A model generated the notes under the pieces. It did no database searches. It was not told where the DNA came from and saw only the letters and a list, made by a program, of their open reading frames with translations. Source: Apostichopus japonicus (taxonomy: Eukaryota; Echinodermata; Holothuroidea; Aspidochirotida; Stichopodidae). Taken from it: a stretch of DNA of 64,000 nucleotides. Within the stretch, counting starts at the first letter, position 1, and each line of letters begins with the position of its first letter. A program made the translations under genes and the position numbers. Location: NCBI RefSeq assembly GCF_037975245.1, contig NC_092581.1, positions 5,361,501 through 5,425,500 of the forward strand. The letters are read 5' to 3'. Shown one piece after another: positions 40,419 to 52,327 of the stretch.

Positions 40419-43400
40419 GTAAGTGTGCATGTGGGGTTCGGACATCCATTTTGATTAGGCTTCTTTATAAAATAAATGTAGTCTAGACAGTAGACATCCA
40501 TGGTAGTGTTTTGTAGTTTTTTAATGACATATTAAAAGTGATGATGGGATAGTAGTGTGTGCATATGCATGGACAAACACATTTAGTTCTCACTGATGTG
40601 ATTCCTCTCATCAACAGCATTTTCATCAACCAATCTATAGTCAATGTGGGTAAGAAGGATTTCAGAATATTCACTAAGTTTCTGTAACTAACCTCAAAAA
40701 GGAAACATGAAAAATGTCAGTTGTTACCATACAATTGGAAGGAAACTGTGCTATCCCTTCTCTACATTGGGCATAGGAGGGTTTAATGGATTGACATGTT
40801 ATCAAAGTGACTTTGCTAGGATACTGTACATACTACTAATATAGACACAATAAGAATTTAATGATGTCTATAGCAAAAGGGCTGAAGAATTATTAAATGT
40901 CTACAGTAAAGGGCTGAATACTCAAATGTCTACAGTAAAAAGGGCTGAAGAATCAAATGTCTACAGAAAAAGTGCTGAAGAATCAAATGTCTACAGAAAA
41001 AAGGGCTGAAGAATCAAATGTCTACAGACAGTAAAAGGGCTGAAGAATAAAATTTCTACAGTAAAAGGGCTGAAGAATCAAATTCAAATGTCTATAGTAA
41101 AAGGGCTGAAGAATCAAATGTCTACAGAAAAAGTCCTGAAGTATCAAAAGTCTACAGAAAAAGGGCTGAAGAATCAAATGTCTACAGTAAAAGGGCTGAA
41201 GAATCAAATGTCTATGTCCAGTAAAAAGGGCTGAAGAATAAAACGTCTACAGTATAAGGGCTGAAGAATAAAATGTCTACAGTCAAAGGGCTGAAGAATC
41301 AAATGTGTTCAGTAAAAGGGCTGAAGGAGAAACTGTCTATAGTAAAAGGGCTGAAGAATCAAATGTCTACAGAAAAAGGGCTGAAGAATCAAATATCAAC
41401 ATTGAATGGGCTGAAGAATCAAATGTCTACAGTAAAAGGGCTGAAGAATCAAATGTCTGAAAATGTTTGCTTGTCATGGTATATATCTCTGATGAAGTGA
41501 CATCCTTGCTATTGTAGATAGAAATGTGGAAATAAAGGCTCATGCACTTACCCCTACACAGAAATTTGTGAACAGGTTTTCTGCTTTCTTTTTGCTTTTC
41601 TATCTTTAATTTTTTCATTTGGTAGTGTTTTGAAGTTAGTTTGAAACTGTTTATTCATATATTTTGAGGTGGTTTTTCACATTCTCTTTGTTAATATTTC
41701 CTCCCTTTCTTCGTTTTTCCTGTTGACAGTATCCAATAATGTACAGCGATGACAAACCAATGTTCAACTGTGTCCAAAGAGCTCATCAAAATGCGTAAGC
41801 ACTTTTATATATGATCCGTCGGCAGCCTGTGCTCTTGTTCTTTCAGTAGTTCTATTTTGCTTTTGCAGTCGCACTGTACCTTTAGGCCATGACGGTTATT
41901 AGATAAATAAACAAGGGTGTCTTTTGTAAACAACTCTCTGCTGCTGCATCTTCGAGATTTCAATTGAACAGACTGTCGAGGACTGAGCGGCGTGGCGCTG
42001 TCCCCGAGGCTTGAATTCCTGAGAGGATGCACAATTTCCTATCCATGGCATGCCAATGAAGGCAGTCGCTAAACTTTTTGACTTTTATGTACAATTCTCG
42101 AGGCAAACTAGCACCTGCAACAGTTTCTTGCTCGACAGGATTCTAAAATTCGTCTTCAGCGCACTTTGTTTCTTTTCGTAGGTGAGAGTGTCGGTTTAGG
42201 TTCATTCAAGAGGAACAGGTCATTCTACAGACTGATTATGCCATTGCTAGACAAGGAATAAGGCTCAAAAATAAAATAAAAGTTTTTTTTTGCATATGTG
42301 ACAGTGTTTTCACAAATATCGCAAAAATAAGACATTGATTGTTAGTTGTGTTTCTATGGTTATATATGGATATCTGTACATACTGTAACTATATATGGAT
42401 ATATGTGTACTGTAGCTATATATGGATATACGTATATACTGTAGCTATATATGGATATATATATATACTGTAGCTATATATGGATATATATATATACTGT
42501 AGCTATATACTGTAACTATATATATGGATATCTGTACATACTGTAACTATATATGGATATATGTATACTGTAGCTATATATGGATATATACTGTAGCTAT
42601 ATATGGATATATACTGTAGCTATATATGAATATATAGTGTAGCTATTTATGGATATCAATATATACTGTAGCTATATATGGATATATATATATAATGTAG
42701 CTATATATAGATATCTGTATATACTGTAGCTATATATGATAATATATATAATGTAGCTATATACTGTAGCTATATAAGGCTATCTGTACATACTGTATCT
42801 ATATACAGTAGCTATATATAGAGATCTATACATATGGTAGCTATATATGGATATATGTACATACAGTATCTATATATAGTACGCTATATATGGATATCTA
42901 TACATATGGTAGCTATATACAATAGCTTTACATGGATATCTATACATATAGTAGCTATATATGGATATCTATAAACAGCAGCTATACAGTATATGGATAT
43001 CTATATATACTGTCGCTATATATGGATATCTATATACTGTATCTAAGTATGGATATCAATACATACGATAGCTATACATGGATATCATATACGTTAGCTT
43101 CACTTGGAAATCTACATACTGTAGCTACATATGGACATCTATGTACTTAATATGTTCCAACGACTCTAACAAAACATGTTCTAGCTCTTAACTTCATATA
43201 AACAACAGAGCATGATGAGAGTTAACATTTAACTCCATATAATCTGAGGCCATAAAAGTACTGTGTTTTCCCTTTGACTATTGTGTTGTTGCATCTGATG
43301 AACTGACCTACCAATTAGGATGTTAGACTAAGTAGTACAGCCACTTTAATTGATGAATCTCAGATGTTTAAAGGATACTTTCTCATAAACTAAACTTGGG

Positions 43401-46400
43401 GTTGAAGCACAACCTAGACAGAATTCAGTACTTTCTTCATGGTATTCAACATATTAAAATTGATTTTGTGCCTTACGTCATCCTTTAACGTAGGATAAGG
43501 TTTTGCATAAGTGTATATTCTACAAGTTCATGTTAACATCTGGATTGTTTTAGTGTGAAGATGTTCACCTGTTGGTGGGTACATACATACATACAGGTGT
43601 TGGCTACTACATACAATGGTACTTGTATGCACTAGTAATGTAACACCCATAGAACTGGCTATTAATTGTGCAATTAAATGTGCATATTTATGATCATTGT
43701 TACTTCAATAACCCAGGATACATAGTTAAAATCCGAACAGTGGGTAGCCTAAAAAAAAACTCCTATTGATCTTAATCTATAACAATGTCAGTTTTTTTTT
43801 TTTTTTTTTTTTTGTATTCTTGTAAGTGGTGAGTGCTTTCATCACTTCAAATTGACACCATTGATTTGGAAATCTACGACCTCAAAACTGATTAGTGGTA
43901 GCTTTATGGAACTTATATCAGCTTTGTTGAAAGTAAATTCAGAAGAAACTGAAACTGCAAAACTAATGATAGCACTTAAAAATGCAGAAAGGTTGTTCGA
44001 TGAAAACAATTAGGCTAGAAATGCTTTAATTTTGGGTTTCCATTTTAGAGGGTGTGAAGACTCACGCACATAGAAACATCGCATGCCGGTAATCTAACCT
44101 AGATTCGAAAGGGGTGTAACAGAAGTATTAGACACCACCATCGATCCCAGAAAATATACACACAGCTTGCTACCGTCGGTAATTAGACTCTCTATTTAAT
44201 ACATACAGCTGCGGTCAATACCCACAACACAGTGTACATAGCAGCGATGGACATCTCAGGTCTATATAGATAAAAGATAACTAGGTATCACGTTTCATTA
44301 ATGTCTGCATTTTGTAGCGACAAGCAGAAAACTTCACTTGCAAGCAATGGAAAGTTAACTTTTTCAGAGCGCGGTACGCGGTTTGGGGCGAGTCTTCAAT
44401 GCCTTTAAGTCAATCACTTCCTTAAATGTGCCCACACATTGGCAAAATCTGTGGGATGAGCCCATCCCTCTCTCCTTCCCATCCTCCCCATCCTCCCCCT
44501 CCCAAAGACATTTGTGGAGACCGTTATAGGGAATCAGTCGCAAATGATCACGCAATGTTCGTTAATGTACCACTGTTTTCTTTTCTTTTCATGCAGTGTA
44601 GAGAACCAATCCTTGTTTCTGTTCAACCTCCTCGTGTCTGGTCTGGAATATCCTGTAAGTATACATAAAATATTATCCAGAAAACATGTTTCTGGGCACA
44701 TTACCAACCTTGCTGCATACAGTAACCACTAGTCGATGCCTGTTGTTGAACATTAAAGCAGCAAAATATTTTTTGAGGATAATATTTGCTGTAGACAGTG
44801 TGTGCTAGTCTACTTCATCATGTCACAGTTAAATAAAACAAGCATGTCTAATGTCCGCAAAGATTTTGATATCGTAAGAATCTGTTTGGGTGCAAATATC
44901 TAAGATTCCAAACAGAATCATTAACTGTTGTTGAACATTAAAGCAGCAAAATATTTGTTGATAGGATTTTATTAGCTGTAGACAGTGTGTGTGCTAGTCT
45001 ACTTCATCATGTCACAGTTAAATAAAAAAAAAACTATGTATAATGTCCACAGAGATGTTGATATCGATAGAATATGTTTGGGTGAAAAATATGTAAGGAT
45101 CCAAACAGAATCATTAGTCACCCACCAAAGAACAGGCAAGTGGACAAAATATTCTAGCCCGGTGTCTTACTTTCCTATTGAGAATGATATGCTGTACTAC
45201 AGTAATGTGGCACAGTTTCTGATGTCATGTTTTTGACAAACAGTACCCATTGACCATTATTCAACCTTAAGGAATTATTTTCACACAAAAAGAAAATGTC
45301 TTTGATTAGTAAGTAGACGGAAGAATTTGCAAGTGTCATTCATTTTCATCTGTCTGAAGTAGGCCCACTATTTATTTATATTGTTAATAATGAATAAAAG
45401 TGAGTTAAAATTTGAACAATAGAAACACTTTATTTATAATGTAACTTATAAACAAGATATCATTTGGTGAGTCTACTGTAGTAGGTGTTTCAAGTATTGG
45501 TCATATTGTCGTTATACCACAATCGATACAATCTGATTGGTCAAACCGATTCAGATTTTGCTACCAAACCAGTTTTATAAAATCATCGGAGCTGGATGGT
45601 GACGCCTAGTGAAACTTAAGCAGGGCTGACCAGAAATGGTCTCAAAAAAATACTGACACATCAACTTAAATATTGTAGCCAGAACAAGACTTTGCCGGTA
45701 ATGTCAGGAAAAAAAGTCATTTTAAAGCTTAGACAAAAAACAAAACATAGCATAAAGATATTGCACAACCAGTTTGATCAGTGGATTCACAAAGATTTAT
45801 CAAAATATGCTATCGGCATCTAATTCAGTTTTGCTATGAAACAGAAGTAATGAAAGTGTAAATGTGACTCTGGATTAATTATTAATAGTATCAAAAGCTG
45901 AAAATATGATCAAGCATTAAAAGGGCAAATTACCAAGTCTTAGCCTCGAGTGGACTTCACGCTTCAACAAACATATCAATAATGAATAGGATTTTTTCCT
46001 TTTGGCTTAGTAAATTTGAATTATGAAAACTTTTCACGGTGAGATGCTGTCAAGCACATTTGCAAAAAAGAATCAAAGACATTGACATGCTAACGGTATG
46101 ACTGTACTTTTGAATGTTTAATAGTAATTTTAATGATGCATTGCGTGGGGAATTAGGGCTTCGTTAAAAAAAGAAAAGAGAACTCAAATCTCGAAGACTC
46201 GGGAGACCATAGGCTGCTCCAATAATCTCAGAGGTGGTTATGTGCCAGAGGCCACTTAAAACTACAAATATAGTTTGCATATATAGTAAGTCATTAGTAC
46301 TGTTAATCAAAGCCGTTCATTTTTAGCTTTCACATGCCTGTTTTTCCATTTATAATGAGCTATAAACACCTAAGGTGTACTTTACTATGTTCATATATGC

Positions 46401-49400
46401 AAAGTCTGTTAATGGAGGTAATGCACTTTGGTTGGGACTGAAAAATCTTGCGGAATTTTCAACATAATATCAAAGTCTTTCTCAGCCTATTATTATAATT
46501 AGTTAAGATTAGACAACCAATGGCAGTGCTTCTCGAAATATATCCTATGAAGGAGGGCCAGAGGAAAACATTGGTTGGAGCCTAGGGAAACTACAATCTG
46601 ACTATATAGTTATTGAGCAATGTTCAAGGGTTAGGATTGGATTTGTTACTCAACTGATTAGCATTTTTTGAGTTTACTACAGTGTAAAACTTCAGATAGA
46701 GTCTGCTAGTCACATTAAGTTTTATTTATGTTTTTGTCTTTTGGGTATATCTGAATATTACAAAATTCTGTTAAAGTATTTATCTTAAAGGAACCTTCAA
46801 GTAATTAAATTCCTCAACTTAGATAACAGCTTCTCACATCATTGAAACCGCCATGTATTTACTCACTTCTGGTTTGATAGATACTTGCAGGAAACATCTT
46901 TTGTGCAACTTGTTTGCTGGCACTCACTCATTTTATCTTCACTTTTTCGTCTCTTTAGAAACTAGCCGCCGGACTGGGCGGTGTCTATGTCCTCTCCAGG
47001 ATTTCATATGCACGTGGTTACTACACTGGTGGTAAGTTCCCTCCCCCACCCACACCCCCACCCCACCCATCCCTTGTGTGATGTTCCATCAGATTTTTCA
47101 GGGTTACAATTTTTTATTTTTTGGTGATGGAATAAATAAAACAAGAACCTTACTTCTTCTGGTACAGGATAAATGCTGTTTGATATCAACAGAGGTCACA
47201 ATCTGAAAACCTTGTAAACATAACTCCAAAACTAAAGCTTGTACCTGATATGTGGTATGTGGAGCTACCTTATTGTTTTCGGTGGAGGTAAAAGGTGATT
47301 TGAGGACAAATGGTTCAAAGTCTGGAAACTTGTTAACATGATGACTCCACCTCACATTCTGTTTGTTGAAACAACGTGAATGTAAGTTGTTATTGTTTAC
47401 AAACAACTACAGAAATAACTGCAGTACCATAGTCTGTACTTCATATGGTAAAATATATTTCTTACACTTCGCTGCTGGGTGATATATAAGGAGAATATTC
47501 GGTAACCAAAATACTTGTTTTGTGGATGCGGAATAAATTTGAGTGTTATCAATCATCCTTCAAACAGTAGAACCACAAAACAAAAAAAATGCTGCCAGGC
47601 TCTTAAAATGCCACCCTTCCCTTTGAAGGTACAGTGCGTGAGGTAACTAGCTCTTGATGTCAACATGAGGGTTAAAATCAATATCATGTCCCTGGATTTA
47701 GTGGGCCAAAAAATATATATTTGACACCTTACTGCAAAAAGAGTCATCAGAAAAAGACATTGTTTTGTGATAATTTCAATCCTAAATGCTGCATTTATGC
47801 TATATAATAACATTGCAGATGTCCTCTATAGGGTCATACCGTGTCAAATCATGGATGGCTGTTGCTGGGCCCTCTCCAAAAATTACCACCCTCATTGCAT
47901 GATTATTGCACCATGAAATAAAAATATTCTTAAAATTTCAGTTGCATTGCAGTGGCTGAATTATCACTTTTTGGAATATGACATTGAAATCTGCACAGTA
48001 TTGAATTGAATGACCTTGAAGTACAATACCCAGGCTCAAAACATGTGGAACAGCAAGCAGACAAAAATGTGGTTTTGTAAAAATCCCAAACTTTAAGGAT
48101 TTTTCATTTATAATAAGGCAAAGTACCCTCCTGAAATTTTTTATACAAACAGGGTGGTACTATATCTCTTCTAGAAAAAATAATCAGATTTTTTCAACAT
48201 GTCGCATTTTGAGTTATTGGCTGTCAAAGTCGACCTCTTTTGTACATCAGAGCAACTTTACAACCTAATATTGATAAAAGCTAGAAACCCAAAAGCTTGT
48301 AAGTTGTAAGAAATTTACAGTTATAATTAAAGTAAAAAATCCTCATAGCTCTCACATGGTTATGTTGGTATAAAATTGGCATAAAACTCCCTCCTCATGC
48401 TGAATCACGACATGAAAATAGCAACTTTAGAGCTGTACAAGTTGCAAATGTCTAACAGGAAATACATTGTAATCATTATTTGTAATCAAATTGGTGATTT
48501 GATATGGAATGACCCTATAGTCTTCTTGGTAAATCTAGTGGTTGGTTCTAAATAGTTTTATGTATGTATGTACTGAATTTGATTAACATGCCTACTTTTT
48601 TTTTATCTATTTATTATTTTTTTAGTTTTGTGTGTGGTTGTATTTTCTGTAAGGTGCTTAATAAAGATATATAAAGTCAACTCTTTTTGTTCTAATTTTT
48701 GTGTAAAAGTTCTTGTACTGGAAGAAATAAAATGAAAAGCAGAAGTTGGTTTTGAACCAGGGACCCTGTGATGCAAAACTTTCTGCTCTACCACTAGACC
48801 ATTAGAGGAGACTCTGCAATAGTTAGCTTTTCAAATATTTAATGATCCAGTTGCTTGGACTTAGACATTTTTGTAAAACATTTTCTCCACTGATCCTTGT
48901 CTGGGATGGGGAGGCCGCGTGGGAACCTTGTCAGGGGAAGGGGGTACCGGCGAACTCACCTGGCCGCGTGGGAACCTTGTCAGGGGGAGGGGGTGCCGGC
49001 GATGTCACCTGGTCCGCGATCACTCACCCTTCTCTGCCTCACCTCCGCCTCTCACCCCGCCCCTTCTCTCCTCTCCTTCCCCTCCCCTCATCTCTCCTTT
49101 CTACCCTCCTCTGCCACCCCTTCTCGCTACCCCTACGCTCCTTCCACCCCTTCTCTGATCTCCTTTCTACCCCTCCTCTCACTTCACCTTTCCTCTTTCC
49201 ATCTTCTTACCTCTCCTTTCTACCCTGTCTCACCTCAACCTGGTCTTGAACCCAGCCAATAAGGAAATTGGGAAAGTTGAATTGCCTGCAAGCAGAACAA
49301 CCAAACACACCATTTCGGTTCCCAATGGAAAATCTTTGTTTCTTACCTTTATACTTCCACCTTTTCCATGGAACAGAAAAGTAAAAGGCTCAGACTGGAC

Positions 49401-51387
49401 TTGAACCACAGACATGGAGATTGTCTGACTCTCTCAATTACATAGCACTACCAACTTGGCCACTGCAACTGTTGAGAAGTAATGCTTGTTTCTAATATTT
49501 CAACTTCAGAATACAGAATGGAAGGAGGAAAAGATCAGAAAAATTAAAACAGCTCTTATGTGGAATTGAACTCAGGACATGGAGATTGTCTGACTCTCTC
49601 AGTTACAGAGCACTACCAACTTGGCCACTGCAACTGTTAAGAAGTTTTGCTTGTTTCAAATATTTCAACTTCAGAATACAGAATGGAAGGAGGAAAAGAG
49701 CAGAAAAATAAAACAGCTCTTATGTGGAATTGAACTCAGGACTTGGAGATTGTCTGACTCTCTCAGTTACAAAGCACTACCAACTTGGCCACTGCAACTG
49801 TTGAGAAGTAATGCTTGTTTCTAATATTTCAACTTCAGAATACAGAATGGAAGGAGGAAAAGATCAGAAAAATTAAAACAGCTCTCATGTGGATTTGAAC
49901 TCAGGACATGGAGTTTGTCTAACTCTCCAGTAACAGAGCACTACCAACTTGGCCACTGCAACTGTTGAGAAATAATGCTTGTTTCTAATATTTTAACTTC
50001 AGAATACAGAATGGAAGGAGGAAAAGAGCAGAAAATAAAAAATGCTCTCATGTGGAGTTGAACTCAGGACATGGAGATTGTCTGACTCTCCAGTTACAGA
50101 GAACTACCAACTTGGCCACTGCAACTGTTGAGAAGTAATGCTTGTTTCTAATATTTCAACTTTAGAATACAAATTGGAAGGAGGAAAAGAGCAGAAAATA
50201 AAACTGCTCTCATGTGGAGTTGAACTCAGGACATGGAGTTTGTCTGACTCTCTCAGTTACAGAGCACTACCAACTTGGCCACTGCAACTGTTGAGAAGTA
50301 ATGCTTGTTTCTAATATTTCAACTTCAGAATAGAAGGAGGAAAGAGTAGAAATTGAAAGTGCTCTCTCTGTTGGTTGAACTCTTCACAAGTTGTTTGTCT
50401 GACAATCTCAGTTGGTTCATATAACAAATGTTGCTTTCCTTCTCTAGCAACTATTTTCCCCTTTCTGTGGAATGAGTAGATGTATTGAACTTATTTCTTT
50501 CTTATGGAATATTTTTTCTTCTATAAATGTATATTTATGCATGTAATGATTTTTTTTTATGGATGTATGTTCTCTAAGCAGCTAAACAAGATGTGAAAAA
50601 AATAGCAATGTTCCCCCCTTTTTTGTGTATGGGGTTGTGGGGGAGGGTGGGGCGGGTGTGGAGAAAGAATTTTTGAACTGGAGGAATTAAAAAAGAAAAG
50701 CAGAAGTTGGGATTGAACTTGTGATGCAAGTACTCTTCCTATCCACCAGGTGGAACACTTGTTACAAGCTTTTCAAGTCCAGGTGTTTGGACTTTCTAAA
50801 ATAATTTAAGCTTGTCAGGGAGAGGGGGAGGCCGTGCACCTAGGCTGCATTGGAACCAGAGGTCAAAGACTGAATAACTTGATAACTTCAAAATCAAAGG
50901 TCACCAGTGGTCAAAGACTGAATAAGCAAATAAGCAAAGCTAAGATGAACTTTGTATCCCCCTTAGGTTTTTAGTGGGCAAAAGAAGGCTATTGTTTTTC
51001 ATAGAGGTCAAAGGTCACCAGTCATCGGAGGGCAAAGTATGAAAACTGTGAAGCTTTGATGCACCTCAGAGTCAGTACATGGCTCCACCTCAGTGAGTAC
51101 AAGAACCAGATTGGTTTGCATAGAGGTCAAAAGTCATGTGAGGTCACCAGAGCCTAAAGGTCGGAAATGATACAAACATGATAACTTCAAATAGCAGATA
51201 TTGGATGAAGTTATACTTGATAGGTTAATCTAACTTAGTGAGTAACAGAACCATCTTGAGTTTGATGCAGTTTGAAGGCCAGTCACCATTGGTCAAATTC
51301 TGGAAAGCTTACATATATATATATATATCTATATATATATATATATATCTATATATATATATATATATATATCTATATATATATATA

Positions 51388-51472
<85 letters not shown>

Positions 51473-52255
51473 TTCGTCATAGTGGTTTTACCCAATTTCG
51501 ATATTTCCGGGGGCGTCTTCTTTAAACCACTCACTCTAGGTTGTGGCAAACTCCACGTGTGGTACATAACTTCTTCGGTCTGTCTTTACAGGGTATTCTA
51601 ATATTCAGGAAAAACCCAATTCACATTATCATGTCAAAAGCATTATTTGGAACAAGTCCCTTATCTGCCAAACCAAACATGAAGTCAGCTGCTGTTGTTA
51701 TAGCCGATGGGGATAGAAGTCAGGACTCTGTGGGTGGTGTTATCTGTGCTTTTATACAAACCATGATAAACAAGCTTCTCATTTGGCTTGAAGCACTTGG
51801 CAGATTTTTGCAATGAAGTGTTCAAAGTTTCCCTTTGCATGACATGTTTTTGAGTAATGAAAGTTTGTTGAAATCCCTTGTTGCATGTATCTAATATTTC
51901 GGAGTAATACCTTCTGATCACATAGTAACCGCACAGAAAGTACAACTGGATGATTGTTGCCTCTGGTGAAAACTACTCTGTAAATTTAAAATGGTGCCAC
52001 CCAATGGCCACAAGACACTCCAAATTTACAATTTTGACCGGAATTTGTTCTCAAAATACACGCTAATTGAATTAAGTTAATGTCAAATGTGGATGCAGTT
52101 TATCATCCATTAAAGTTAGTCTGAAATGTTGCTTTAGTGCTCTCTGAAGTACAGAAACTCCTCGGCAGATATGAACAGCAGCATGAGCTGCAGTAGACTA
52201 GATTACCAAGAGTAAATTTCAAGATATTTATTAGTCAAGTATATACTAAATATAT

Positions 52256-52327
<72 letters not shown>

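Noticed and set aside
40869-41459. CRISPR-like regular array
   Set aside because: The 30 bp units abut with no unique spacers, and the host is a eukaryote; it is a minisatellite. The 20 bp arrays at 3505 and 12244 are rejected for the same reason.
48842-49262. Three overlapping Pro/Ser/Leu-rich frames
   Set aside because: Caused by the polypyrimidine tract inside an MGST3 intron.
49378-50345. tRNA gene cluster
   Set aside because: A and B boxes are present, but T-arm and acceptor stems do not pair, so functional tRNAs are unlikely.
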